From positions 26,535,982-26,599,981 of the forward strand of contig JBAIZL010000008.1 of the NCBI GenBank assembly GCA_036971475.1: a stretch of 64,000 nucleotides of DNA, written 5' to 3'. Source of the stretch: Prosapia bicincta (Eukaryota; Arthropoda; Insecta; Hemiptera; Cercopidae). This document shows positions 39,554 through 51,121 of this stretch, piece after piece. The position numbers and the translations under genes are program-made. The notes under the pieces were generated by a model that did no database searches, was not told where the DNA came from, and was given only the letters and a program-made list of their open reading frames with translations. Every line of letters begins with the position of its first letter. The first letter of the stretch is position 1.

Positions 39554-42035
39554 CTGTTATAAAGTTACCACTCCATAAATTATTTATTAAGATATATTTA
39601 TATGTTAAATGTTATCAAGAAATAATACAAGATATTACTATCTCTGTCATAACCTATCCATATAATACTAGGAGGTCTGTAATTTGTATTATTCGTTCTC
39701 AGTTTTAATATAATACTGAAATATTTGTCCAAATAAATTTTTTTTAAATTGAAAAGTCAAATACTTATATTGATAATTTATCTTTGAATTAACTCTTTTC
39801 ATAAATAATAATAATGATTATTCTAACACTTTATATTGATAAACTATGAGTAAACAATTAAAACTAATATAAAATAGAGTAAACATAATTTGCTACTACA
39901 TATAAATTTAGGTTTCTGTTGATCATGCAGTCTTTTGGTAAAGGGTAACCAGAAAAAAAATGCTTTAGAAGAGAATTTGACCACCAATTTAAGGAAACTT
40001 TATAAAATGGGCATGGGAAAATAAAATGAAGAATAGTGTTATCAAAATAATATAAAAGTTTGTTTTGTTGTCATCTTGATTTCACCAATAAAATCATATA
40101 TAATTATTTGAAGAACTAAGTGAAAACTATTACCTTACTTGCTGATGTGTTTTGAATCCGTCATTTCATTGTATTCCAGGTTAGCTGTTTAGCTTCATCA
40201 ATGAAACAACGATTCCAATACACAAATAATTACTGATGAAGTAATATATTAGACTCAACACAATAATTGTAACTTTACTTCGGGCATCAAAAACAGAAGT
40301 TACCCAAAATGGTTTTTATAAGTAGAAATCTAAAAGCACAACAACAAGCTGGAATAACAAAAGTCATTATAAAATGGGCAAATAAAAATCCATAAGGATC
40401 AAAATTTAACACCAAACTAAACCTTCCACTGTATGAAACCTTGCCCTAGTTTTAGAAAATGAAGTAATAACTACAAATAATTCCTACAGAGAAAATAAGC
40501 TAAAGATCCAGAATAAAAATTACAGATTTATAAATAGTGCTACAGAAAACTACACCAACTGATCTGTAACTGTAACTGAGATCCGAGTTCCCAAAGAGAT
40601 TAGGAAATAAACAATCTCATTATTTAATCATCATTTTACCAGGGAAAAAGTTCCCTAATGAAACCACATAAAAATGAAAATATCCTATTTTACAATTACT
40701 GAAAATTCATCACAATCAATTTAAGTAAAACAACGGATACAATAGAATATTAATTGTTCATTATAAAATATTAATAATTCAATATTAATTTTTTGTACTA
40801 AACTGAAATTAATAAAGTAAGAAATAAGTCAAACTGAATAACTTCTATCTATAATAGAGATAAGGCATGTTTCAGATAAATAAACACATACAATTAACAA
40901 ATTAAAGTTATGCTTTCTGGTCAGCAGAAAGTTGTGGTAACATTTACAGTACTGTACAAAATGCAAATTTGGGTGTCTTGCCAAACATTATGCATTTATT
41001 GGAGAAAGAAAAGATTAAAGTAGTTACAGTTAGAGAATAACCTATCCAAATGACAAAGAAAGTTTAAAATCTTCATAAAATACTACTACATCTCCCAACA
41101 CATGAACTGTTAAGGAATCCGGCAAAACTGTTCAAATATTGAGCAATCTGGTAGACAGATTACCCTTTCCGACTACTCTCACACAAGTAGGGATACTGGA
41201 AATTGAAATGATCAATCTCCTTGTTAAAAGAAAATCACAATAGATAGATACAAAACTTGAGTCTAAAGAAAACAGTTAAAGAATTTCACAAAACAGTTGA
41301 TACATTTGTTTTGGGTCACCCAGATTCAGGTAAATGGTGGCTCGCCATAGCAGGCATCACAGAACCAGGTGGATAGCTTGACTTTGTTTACCATTTTAAT
41401 CTGTCCTTGGTTCTTAGAGAGGGACAATTCCCTGTTTGTAGGAAGAGTCAAGCAATGTAACTGTGTTGTAATATTTGTGAGTACAATTGCTATAGTATAT
41501 TGCAGTACAGTAAAATGCTTATTGTGTTATGTATTGTACACTACATTTAGTATGTATAATTCAGAAGATAGCAGTGAACACGACTTTGACAGTAAATTTA
41601 CTTCTGAATCTAAATCAGAAAACACAGGAAGTGCAAGAATGTCCCTATCTTGGTCAAATCATACACGGAGTATAACCTGTTTGTTATAGGCAAATTTTGT
41701 TTCTTTATCTTATTTTAAGCCTCCCGACTCATTTTGCATGACGTTTAATACAATTTTTATAGAATTAAAATGTTCGTTTACAAATTTTAGTGTCATATCG
41801 AGTATGTGGCATAGAGTAAGACTCTGATTACCTGCATACGGGTGCCATTAAATTACATCGTAAAATTATGTTAAAAGTAATTTCAAATCCATTAAGGACC
41901 AAACTTGAAAAAAACTGAAGAGTTAGTAACTAAAAATTCAATAATAATTTTTTATCCAAGATGGTATTGTTATACATGTCTTAAAATAATAAACATAATA
42001 TAATGAATCTCAATTTAAAATAATAATTAGCTTAC
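39554..42035. other. MYCBP2 intron, no element recognised
   Basis: AT-rich. A plus-strand 106-codon frame at 41369-41689 ends in a Ser/Asp/Glu-rich stretch, but matches nothing I recognise and is probably chance. Confidence 0.6.
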
Positions 42036-42248
42036 CAGAAGATACTGGTAACACAAGATCACGTTTCATAAGAGAAGCTGCACACATGCCACCAAGAAAG
42101 GTTAATTCTGCTTCCAAGTGCCGTAGTCCATCTCCAGGATTCTGAGTCCATTCATAACCAATCACCAAACATTTAAATCCATAAAAACAAGACTTTTCAT
42201 CTTTTACATAGTCAGAAGCTGTCTGCAATGAGAATATAACTTCATTCC
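42036..42248 (-). CDS. MYCBP2: MYCBP2 exon: TASDYVKDEKSCFYGFKC segment
   Basis: 213 nt. After the split Gly codon it reads NEVIFSLQTASDYVKDEKSC, then FYGFKCLVIGYEW, LRHLEAELTFLGGMCAASLM and KRDLVLPVSS. The TASDYVKD and GG-CAA-LMK-DL-LP blocks are among the best-known conserved stretches of MYCBP2. Acceptor TTTTTCAG, donor GTAAGC. Confidence 0.95.
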
Positions 42249-43416
42249 CTGAAAAAAATTCTTTAATTATTATTGTCATCAGCCCTAAAGAATATTTATT
42301 ATAAACTATTATATTTATATAAAAAGTAATGTTCATTTACATAAGTACAATTTACAATTTTATTTTTTACAGTGTTTGTCTTAATAAATTTCCAAGTTGT
42401 TCAACCAAGAAACCTCACTGAAATTAGCAATATTCTTTCAGATCATCAGCATGTATCTGGTTGTGTCCTTATCTGTTTTATTTATCTTTATTTTTTTATT
42501 AACCATTAACAAGCATATTATATAACTAAATAGTTTTTATTTACAAGTTTCAACATTTGTATCCCACTGAAGTTTAAAAAAAATAATAAAATTACATGCT
42601 GGATAATGTTGGCATCATACTGTTTTATATGAATTATCTGAACCCATCAGACACTCACCATCACCTGACTGTATTATTTGTTTTTGCACTCATTGTGTTC
42701 CATTTGTTGAGTTTGCACATTTGTTACTCTGTTGTTACAATAGTAAAACTAACCCCAAGTTGCACTTAGATGAAAGCTTTCAAATTTATCATACCCAAAA
42801 AACATTTAGATCTTTTTAAGATATAAAAACATATAAACCACTGAACAAAATATATATTTCATGTTTTTTCACCCTTATATACAAGTAAGAATTTAAGCCT
42901 AAATAGAGCTTTGAACAAATTGAACATTTATTTTTACATGTTAATTCCGATAGTGATGAATAGTCTACTTGATATTCAGCACACTAAGGGTTGATTGATA
43001 AGTGTTGATAAGAACTTTGCTCCATCTGCTTGGATTCTGCAAATGCCTTATTTATTTAACTTCCAAAGATATAATAAGAAAAGTAAAAGATTGTTTAGAC
43101 TGTTTTAATAAATAAAAAGTATTTATCAAATCATAGTTAAATGATTTGTGAATGATAAAGTTCACTTTTTGTGAACTTCTTAAACAATAAAGGATTGAGC
43201 AAAACAAAAATTATAAAATAAATATACAATTATCTTATTCTCATAAATAATTTGTTTGAATAGGTTCATTAAAAGTAGTAATTTTAAAACTTAAATGAAG
43301 TAAGTAAAATCATTTATATTTAATAATCTATTTTGCTTATTACACTTTTGCTATTGCTTGTGATAAGACTTTTTGTTAACTAAAGGTTGTTAACTAAAGG
43401 TTGTTAACCAACACTT

Positions 43417-43454
43417 GGAGGAAACGTTTTCGTGTTACGACTTCTTCAGTCTCT
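43417..43454 (-). ncRNA. Hammerhead-like motif in PLE-B (5' copy)
   Basis: On the minus strand CTGAAGA (43443-43449), an 11-nt weak stem-II region, GAAA (43428-43431), the palindromic ACGT, TT, then CCTCC. Stem I against AGAGA is only partly paired (3 of 5), so the copy is degenerate. Confidence 0.4.
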
Positions 43455-43900
43455 CAGAGAACAAGATTTAAAATACATAAAAGCAGATAAAGGCAATACT
43501 ACAGTTATTATGCGCACACAGGATTTAAACAATAAAATTAATGAATTCATTACAGCAAACAACATCTCAGAAACAAATAAAGACCCAACAAACAAATATC
43601 ACAACACAGTTAAACACATAATTAAATCAACTAAACACGTAAAATCTAAAGCACAGAAAAAATACTTTAAACCAATAAGACCTACGGCACCTAATCTACA
43701 AGCAATTCCTAAACTATATAAATAACGGACACCAATAAGACCGATAATCAACAGCCAACAATTACCCGCACACAAACTAGCACGCCATATGGATAGAACT
43801 ATTAGAAAATACATAAAACTAGACACACACAAATATAAAGAACAGAATAGATCTAGTAAACAAAATAAAGAACATTGAGATCCCTCATAACTCAACCCTG
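43432..43900 (+). pseudogene. PLE-B reverse transcriptase N-terminal fragment
   Basis: A 97-codon frame stops after KLYK at about 43725. The same frame continues past the stop with RTPIRPIINS. The ADKGN and PKLYK motifs are typical of PLE RT. The catalytic YxDD region is missing. Confidence 0.8.
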
Positions 43901-44115
43901 GCATTGTTTGACATCACTATAGCCTATATACCAGTACCCCAGTCACAGAAACACTAAACATATTACAAGACAATCTAAGAATTAACAACCCAGAAAAAAT
44001 CAAAAAACAAATCATACAAATTTTTAACACCATAACACAACAGAATTACTTCACTCACAACAACAAATATTATACATACAAACAAGGTCTACCAATGGAT
44101 TCACCGATTTCAAGA

Positions 44116-44153
44116 GGAGGCTGAAGAAATTGTAAGACGAAAAAGTTTCCTCC
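44116..44153 (+). ncRNA. Hammerhead-like motif in PLE-B (3' copy)
   Basis: GGAGG (44116-44120) pairs with CCTCC (44149-44153) as stem I. The core is CTGAAGA (44121-44127) and GAAA (44139-44142), followed by AAGT and a TT cleavage position. Stem II (44128-44138) is very weak. The TGA of the core is the in-frame stop of the RT remnant. Confidence 0.45.
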
Positions 44154-44221
44154 AAGTGTAAGTTAACAATTTAACAACCTTTAGTTAACAAAAAGTAAGT
44201 AATAGCGAGTAATAGCAAAAC

Positions 44222-44325
44222 GTTTGTTGATTCCATCTTCGCGTGAGCCACTAGTAATCACTTACACTTTTAAATGTTTTTTTTTTTTTAAACATTTAAA
44301 AGTGTAAGTAATAGCAAAAGTGTAA
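44222..44325. repeat. Small palindrome within PLE-B terminus
   Basis: ACTTACACTTTTAAATGTTT and its complement (AAACATTTAAAAGTGTAAGT) face each other around a T-run at 44278-44289. Confidence 0.8.
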
Positions 44326-44658
44326 TAAGTAATTAACAACCAGCTCGTCATGAACAGCAACAACATTTTAACATTTATTTTGATATTTAAAAATATATCA
44401 AGTGAAGTATTTATTAGAATGTACTATATATTTATTTATATTTACATTATGTTTATAATTATATTTATATTTTGTAATATAATTAAAACTAATTATATTT
44501 TGGATGAATATTTTTTGGTTTAGAATTCACTATTGAACCACAGGAGATTTAAAGATAATTAGTTCATTTTGTGAAAATAATAAATAGAATATGAATTAAC
44601 CAACTAAACGTGTCTGCCAATAGTGAAATAATTTAAGCTATCAAGACTACCTACGCAC

Positions 44659-44885
44659 CTGGTATTACTACAGCAGTCTGAGGCCACTGAGCAGGATGGT
44701 TGCTAAATTTATGTAACACAGGCCAGTAGGGGAGTGTATCTTCTGTGTTTGGAGATGATACTGGAGAAGACATGTTAAATGATGGTGTAGGTACATAAAG
44801 CTGAAGAGAATCTTCTGCCTGAGCAGTACCACATTCAGGAGAAAACTCAATGCCAATCCATTTTACACTTTCAGGAAAAATTACC
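44659..44885 (-). CDS. MYCBP2: MYCBP2 exon: IEFSPECGTAQAEDSLQL segment
   Basis: 227 nt. The first G completes the Arg codon, then VIFPESVKWIGIEFSPECGT and AEDSLQLYVPTPS, ending WPQTAVVIP plus G. This beta-rich region lies between the PHR2 segment and the filamin repeat and is characteristic of the family. The donor is GTGCGT (non-canonical at +3). Reading through it hits a stop two codons later, and the next exon restores Gly-Asn-Glu-Val in phase. Confidence 0.93.
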
Positions 44886-45339
44886 CTGAAAAAGTTAAAC
44901 AAAAATGATAATTTTCATTACCTTTTAATAATATTATTAGTAAAAAATTATAAATCCTCTCACCTATGTAATTATAAATGATTGTCTACTTATATATAAT
45001 TTTGTTTATCAACTTTTAGTATAACACTAAATTGCTTGATACTTGACCCATTTTTTCAAAATAGGACAACATCCATATTTTACATGATTTTTCCTTATTT
45101 AATCTACATTTCTACTACAGAATTATTAAAATAAAACCTGAAAATGAATCTGATGGTTTAAGTTTACGAGTAATGTCCTGATGTGTTCATGCAATGTTGG
45201 GAGTTCCCTGCATCTCACGGTGTTGCGTTAATGCAACGTTAGAAAATGGCATGTGCTGAAAAAAACATGACAATCATTACATGAAACGATTTATTGAAAC
45301 ACAATTTTCTACATAGTTTTACTTTTTACAATTTACTTT

Positions 45340-45790
45340 CAATCTGAATTTTGAAAAAATTTTCAAGAAATTCAACATGTAAAACCACTTGATATTCTTT
45401 GCATGTGTAGACTGTGTGACTGTGGCACACTTTACATCTCCGCTTTGCATTACTTTGATTTGGTCAATTTTGAAAGTAATTTTACTGCAGTGACCTAATA
45501 GCAGATTTTTGCGGCACTTGTCCGGTTCTTCAACTTTTCCTGATCGAAATAAGAAGATAAAGAGCTGCGATCTGAACTCTATCTGACTAATTTTATTTCC
45601 TGTTGATAAAATATAAAATTTCCATTATTTACTACAACGCAATCAACTCCATTTACAAATAAGGTCCACCATCATTTTTTACCTCTTATTCGAATTCTGG
45701 AATTGGCAATAGCATTATTATGAGAATCCACTCCGCCCATTCCTTTATTATAATCATTGATAACATTCAGCTGCTTTACAAAGTCCTGTT
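45340..45790 (-). pseudogene. piggyBac-like transposase C-terminus
   Basis: On the minus strand INDYNKGMGGVDSHNNAIAN (about 45700-45765) is the conserved piggyBac block with the last catalytic Asp. It is followed by RIRIRGKK then a stop. About 250 bp downstream is RRCKVCHSHTVYTCKE, the cysteine-rich zinc-binding tail of piggyBac transposases. Intervening stops and frameshifts show it is dead. It abuts the mariner remnant on its right, so one may have inserted into the other. Confidence 0.8.
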
Positions 45791-45859
45791 TCCTTTTTGT
45801 AGCGTTTTACATTTAGTGTTGGTTCAACATTAGCTCAACATTAGTGTAGTTCTACGGCG

Positions 45860-46660
45860 ATGTTGCCATGAAGCATACTGCATGTTTCAAGTGGCATGAA
45901 CGTTTCAAGGGTGGTCGACAGTCGATTGATGACTATGAGCGTCCTGGACGTCCTTCAACGTCAACTGACGACCGACACGTTGGCGAAATCAACAGCCTGG
46001 TGCGCGAAAACTGACGTCTGACCATTAGGGAGCTTTCCGAAAAGTGTGGGATATCAGATGGATCTTGTTACGAGATTTTGACCGAAAAATTGAAGATGCA
46101 CCGGGTCGCTGCAAAATTTGTGCCATGCCTGATGACCGACGACCAAAAAGCCAATTGCGTACGGGTTTGTCGGGAACTGCTTGATCGTTCAAATGAACTT
46201 TTTGTCAAGAATTATAACCGGTGATGAATCATGGGTGTATGGTTACGACATTGAAACGAAGGTCCAATCATCCCAATGGATGAGTCAAATGTCCCTAAGA
46301 CCCAAAAAAGCTGGCCAAGTTTGGTCGAATGACAAGGTGATGCTGACAGTTTCTTTTTATGCTAAGGGTGTTGTTCACTAAGAGTACCTCCCTGAAAGCT
46401 CTACAGTCAACCAGATTACCTACCTTGCTCCTTGTGACTTTTTCTTATTCCCAAAACAAAAAACCCCTCAAAGGAAGAAGATTTGAAATGATTTCAGAGA
46501 TTAAGGCAAATGAGACGAAGGAGCCATCAGAAAAGAAGCGTACCAGGACTGTTTTTACAAGTGGAAACACCGTTGGGATAGGTGTGTGCGTTGGAGAGGA
46601 GAGTACTTTGAAGAAGACCCAGACGTGTAACTTCCAAATAAAGTACATTTTTTAAATGAC
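45860..46660 (+). pseudogene. mariner transposase remnant with internal deletion
   Basis: Plus-strand reading: CFKWHERFKGGRQSIDDYER, then PGRPSTSTDDRHVGEI (the DNA-binding/linker region), a stop, RLTIRELSEKCGIS, MTDDQKANCVRVCREL, and IITGDESWVYGYDIETK (first catalytic Asp). After KVMLTVSFYAKGVVH and a stop, the sequence jumps to LAPCDFFLFPKQK, so the stretch carrying the second Asp is deleted. KPLKGRRFE and EIKANETKE follow in another frame. The layout is that of the SETMAR-like mariner transposases. It lies in an intron opposite to the host gene. Confidence 0.9.
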
Positions 46661-47885
46661 CTCAGTCTGTGTATTTTTTTAACAGACTTCGTATTTATAA
46701 TAATTGTAATTATAAAATAAAAAGAAACTAAAATAAATTTTTCTTTGTTGATTTAAGTAGGAATTGATTTTAAAGAAACTATATTAATTGTTTTATAGCT
46801 TTTGTAGTTGTTTTTTTTTTTTTTCATTAAACCAACAATTGTTACAACATTTTCTTTTAGTTAAAAAATAAATTTTAATTCTTAATAATTGATACTCAAA
46901 GCTCAATTCTATTATATTTCACAAAAATCCAATTACCTATATCTATAGAAAGAAAAGATCCACCAAAAAATATTTTCCTCAATAAGTGTTAATTAAATTT
47001 CTGAAAGTTCTAATTTTACTAATGTTATACAAAAATTTTACCGATTGTCATGAGAACAAAATTCATAACTATAATTCATGCTTATAAATTCTTGATGAAA
47101 TATAATTTAATTATTTCAATTCATGTAGTTTAAAACTTATAAAATACTATTTTGTTGATGTATTTAAGGCTTCTTTACAATCCAAATAAAAATGATTTTA
47201 CTACACCTTGATAAAAGCTGTTAAATGTAGTACGAGTAGATAATGGGCATTTATTTTATCATGAGTTTTCCTATCTATTGAAACTCAAGTACTTTAATTA
47301 AAATTAATAATTAATTAACTTACAGGCTTTTTTTAAACAACATTGCTTTATTTTTAACTATTGATTTTATAATCATTATAAGTAATATTATACGTAAAAC
47401 AATATAATTTTTTTAAGACGATATTTTTGAGTTTTATGGTAAACATTATAATAGCCTACCATATTTTTGAAAAATATGTTAACTTAGAGAATGGCAATTA
47501 AACTGTTTTGTGTAGTCTTTATCTATGTTGACAATATTGTATCTGTTTTTATTAAAGACCTTTTAATAATGACCTGATGCACTTTTAGATGCATTTTATT
47601 ATAAATAAGTTGGATTCTTGATATACTATTTTAAGATCCTTATTTCACTCAAGTTTTCTTTTACATGAACAAAACAATTTCACTTGGATTTTTGACTGAA
47701 AATTCCAAATATTTTGTTTCTAATCTTTCTTGATTCAAAGTCCTATTTGATCATTCAAAACAACATTAGTTGTGACATTTGGATATTAATCTTTTACACA
47801 CATCTGTTGTTCACTTCAGTTTTTTCTTTCTCTTTTTTGATTGAATAAGTTCATTGTATGATCGAAATATTTGAATAGTCTAACG

Positions 47886-47985
47886 TGTTTTTATGTGTCT
47901 ATTTATTTATTTTTTTCCAAGAGATTGCAGTTTTGGACTATTGCCACTAGGCGCGTCTCTCAGTCTCCTATCTAGTCCAAACATT
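47886..47985 (+). repeat. Dispersed repeat R1 (single copy)
   Basis: About 100 bp (TGTGTCTATTTATTTATTTT, CAAGAGATTGCAGTTTTGGA, CAGTCTCCTATCTAGTCCAA) matches both arms of the palindrome at 53039-53269. It runs straight into a (CA)n microsatellite. Confidence 0.85.
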
Positions 47986-48020
47986 CACACACACACGCAC
48001 ACATGCACGCACGCACGCGC

Positions 48021-48067
<47 letters not shown>
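47986..48067. repeat. (CA)n microsatellite
   Basis: Imperfect then perfect CA repeat. Confidence 0.97.
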
Positions 48068-48069
<2 letters not shown>

Positions 48070-48258
48070 AAAGAATATACAATTAGAATATAAATATAAA
48101 TATAAATAGAAAATAGAATATATTCTATTTTGAAGATGACTTAGTGAGAGATTTGTAACATATATAGCCAAAACCTCTGAACTCAATTTAGTTATGCTGT
48201 TTAATGTATTAAAAAATTATTAGATATAACTTGTGAAGAAGAAATGTTGCAAAAAATG

Positions 48259-48775
48259 CTGGAAATAATATATGCCTATCATATTAGCAAATCTAATAAT
48301 CATGGAATACAAAGAACTTATGAACAAATTAAACGTAAATACCATTAGCCCAACATAAAATGACAGATTAAAATTTTATCAGCCAATATGAAATATGCCA
48401 AAAAACCAAATACGACAGTGTTTTGTTAAAATTAGAAATGAATTTAACTCCTACTCCAATAAAGCTCTTATATAACTGGAGTGTGCGTATCAATATACAT
48501 ATTGATAGCATATCACTAAAGAAGAATCGCTTTTTAAGTATAATTCACGGCTTTTGTGCCATGAACAATTTATTGCATGGATGGAGCACAAGCAATAGAA
48601 GTTACTGATTAGTTATTAGATTACTTAGGACACTATGGTGTACCTTCAGTTATTGTATCAGGCAATAACACAGAATTTAACAATAGAGTGGTAAAAGAAA
48701 TATTAGATCTACATAAAATTAATATTTATTTTATAAGTACTAAGTCAAGCACTGTCTTGCAATTTAGAGAAAAAT
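48259..48775 (+). pseudogene. Gypsy-type LTR retrotransposon integrase fragment
   Basis: NNHGIQRTYEQIKRKYH (zinc-binding HHCC region, its cysteines lost) is followed by LKLEMNLTPTP, DSISLKKNRFLSII (first catalytic Asp) and LDYLGHYGVPSVIVSGNNTE, then FNNRVVKEILDLHKINIYFI, the block around the second Asp (here replaced: SGNN where DNG is expected). Several stops and frameshifts; no LTRs found. Confidence 0.82.
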
Positions 48776-50017
48776 AATATTTTTATTTACATTTTCTTTA
48801 TAATTTATTTTAAATAAAGTGTGTCAAAACTATGGAATTTTGAAATATGTAGAACTCAATGTATAATTGGCAGAGCAAAGGTCAGACCATAAGCAAAACC
48901 TACAACCTAGTCTCGATGTTAAAAGAAGTTTTTGTTCAAGCTAAATTATAAAATTTCTACATTAATTAAATCATATGAAATAAATACAAGAAATTTGGTA
49001 AAAATAGTTCAAAATAAATATATTACTTAATATAAATAACAAAATATAATCACAGACAGATAAAAAATGAAAAAATAATAATAATAAAATAAAATAATAA
49101 ACAGTAAACCATGTAAATATAAGCCAAAAACTAGTAAATTAAGTAATAGATAAATAATTTAATAAATAATAATAGATAAACAAATTAATGATGCTATAAC
49201 CAAGAAATATGAGAACAAAATTGGATAAACAAAATAGAAACAATATCATAAGAACTTATTACTGTACAATCATCACTGACATGGTAAATTAAAGCATATG
49301 AAAAGGAAAGATAACAGAATAAAAATATTCTGCTTAAAAAAATAAAACAAAATAAAAGTGAGAGCAAAAATAATATTATTCAGATATCAGTTTTCAAAAG
49401 ATTAAAGTTCAAGAGATTAAAACAATGTCCTACTCATGACAGCAAATAACCCATTAGAAAATTTTAAAAATAAAATAAATAAATAATAGTTGGGAAGAGA
49501 GTAAAGCATCAGTACAAGATTTCAAGTTGTAATGGTCAAAAGTAAAATCACACAAGGCTAGTGGCATAAAACTAGGATCAAGATGGAGAGCAACTAGATA
49601 ATTTCAATTTCTCTAATACCTCCCTTGATAATATAGTAGTTTCATGGTAGAATAACTGTTAAGTTTTTTCATCATAAACAGCCATAAAATAAAGTTAAAC
49701 GGTTGTAAATAAGTTGCAAAGTACAAACATGTCACCAACAGAAGACTGGGCCTGTCGATCGTCATCAATGGAGGAACGAATCAAGGAAGCCGGACACTTA
49801 GATTTAAATCAGTTATAGGCAAAAACCGACAATCATATAAAAAAAATTATTATAAAAACTTTGTAATATAAAGAGATGTAATTTAGATTTTACTGAAACG
49901 AAGACTTCACTTTCTTTTTTAAAAAGCTTAAATCTGCACAAGAAGATACTAATTTATATATGAAATTAATAAAATAAAAAATAATATTAATAAATATATA
50001 AATAAAAAAATAAACAA

Positions 50018-50041
50018 ATATATATATATATATATATATAT
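50018..50041. repeat. (TA)n microsatellite at PLE-A end
   Basis: Alternating TA run immediately next to a PLE-A terminus. Confidence 0.95.
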
Positions 50042-50402
50042 TGATATTTTACATTGTCCATTATTTTTCCGTTGCACTCACTTTATTAAGTTGATTTATT
50101 AATATTGTAAATACTTTTATCCACCACTAAGTGCAATAATTTTACCGTGTGTGATGAGACACCTTTCGGTCACTTGACCATTGTCAAATCACTGATTATT
50201 TTTCTGGTGTAGATGTTCGGGCTGTGATGTTGGTATTTGTTGACGTTACACGCATTTTCTTTTGATTTGCGTATATAATGTTTTTATATAGTATGTCTTC
50301 TGTATATGTGGTCTATAGGTTCATTAAATTGTTGTGTGTGTTTTTATAAATGTGGTATTTTTCTAGTGAGTTTAATTCAATTGGGTTATTATTTATTTCA
50401 AG
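50042..50402 (-). mobile_element. PLE family A, 3' terminal fragment
   Basis: Minus-strand end of the same element found complete with endonuclease at 55655-56215. It holds the last codons of the ORF, the hammerhead-like motif, a conserved tail (GTGCAACGGAAAAATAATGG), and a TA-rich end. Truncated on the right at about 50402. Confidence 0.85.
50151..50192 (-). ncRNA. Hammerhead-like motif, PLE-A copy 1
   Basis: Minus strand: GTGAT, core TTGACAA, T, stem II GGTC-AAGT-GACC, GAAA, GGTGTC, TC, ATCAC. GTGAT and ATCAC pair as stem I. Core positions 3 and 8 are U and A instead of C and G. Confidence 0.45.
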
Positions 50403-50918
50403 TGATGCTGGTATTTCAGGTATCTTCATCTTTATCCTGAAGATGCTGGTACTATTTTTATATGTATGCACCATAAGTATATACTACAAAACAACCAAGA
50501 AATACTTCATAAACTCAACAGGCTTCACAAAACTGGACAATATAAGACAATTTCAAATTAGACTCTATGTGTAACCCTAATTTACATTAAAATTTGCCCA
50601 CACTATGTGAAATAATTACCTCCAAAACCCTTTACAGCCATACAGATTCTTCACCATTTTCAACCCTATCTAACATAATATCATAAGTCCCTCCCATTTC
50701 TAGCATTGTATATTTCTTCCTCTAAAACGCATTAACAGTTGAATTTTGTAGTCCATTACATTTGGTGAAACTTAATTAATCACTTTTACATTTATAAATA
50801 ATATTCGAGCTGGCTTTCAGATTAGATCTGATTTTCACTTTTGTTTTTACCTTTGCTAAAACTTTATAGGTTATGTTTAATATATATATATATTTTTTAG
50901 TTAATTTCATTTGTGTAT

Positions 50919-50964
50919 TTTCACTGAAGATGACGACAAAGTAGTCGTCGAAACGCGTTTGAAA
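50919..50964 (+). ncRNA. Hammerhead-like ribozyme motif
   Basis: Stem I is TTTCA (50919-50923) with TGAAA (50960-50964). The core is CTGAAGA (50924-50930). Stem II is GACGAC/GTCGTC (50932-50937 and 50944-50949) with a 6-nt loop, followed by GAAA (50950-50953). A palindromic CGCG replaces stem III, and the predicted cleavage position TT is at 50958-50959. One unpaired T between core and stem II departs from the classical fold. The minimal stem III resembles hammerheads described in Penelope-like elements. Confidence 0.6.
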
Positions 50965-51075
50965 TAAAAAATTGTATATTTGTGAGTTGTATATATTTTT
51001 ATTATTTAATTATAACTTTTACATTTGTTTATGATTATCCGAACTTTAATTTTGGAAATTAGTAAAAACTTACTG

Positions 51076-51121
51076 AGACAGAACTTTTTCGATCGCTCTG
51101 TGGCGATTTTCATCAGTGTCT
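51076..51121 (-). ncRNA. Hammerhead-like ribozyme motif at PLE-C ORF end
   Basis: Minus strand: stem I AGACA/TGTCT (5 of 5 pairs), core CTGATGA (51110-51116), stem II ATCGC/GCGAT with 6-nt loop CACAGA, GAAA (51087-51090), AAGT, then UC as cleavage site at 51081-51082. An extra base and an A-C mismatch separate the core from stem II. The TGATGA of the core is the in-frame double stop of the PLE ORF. Confidence 0.6.

Larger units (their letters stand above)
43337..44365 (+). mobile_element. Penelope-like element remnant (family B)
   Basis: Plus-strand RT remnants in order: DLKYIKADKGNTTVIM (43450-43510), APNLQAIPKLYK followed by a stop, RPIINSQQLPAHKLA, FDIT at the catalytic FD position, and YYTYKQGLPMDSPIS near 44060-44112. 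This is the layout of PLE reverse transcriptases. The termini are inverted copies beginning TTATTACACTTTTGCTA and share sequence with a solo copy at 58587-58764. Internal deletions remove most of the fingers and palm, the whole RT thumb and the endonuclease. Hammerhead-like motifs occur at both ends of the coding remnant. Confidence 0.82.

Noticed and set aside
41369..41689. 106-codon frame with acidic/serine-rich tail
   Set aside because: No recognisable domain, no splice or family support, and it is inside an intron on the opposite strand.
44668..44856. 62-codon minus-strand frame
   Set aside because: Out-of-frame shadow of MYCBP2 exon 44659-44885.
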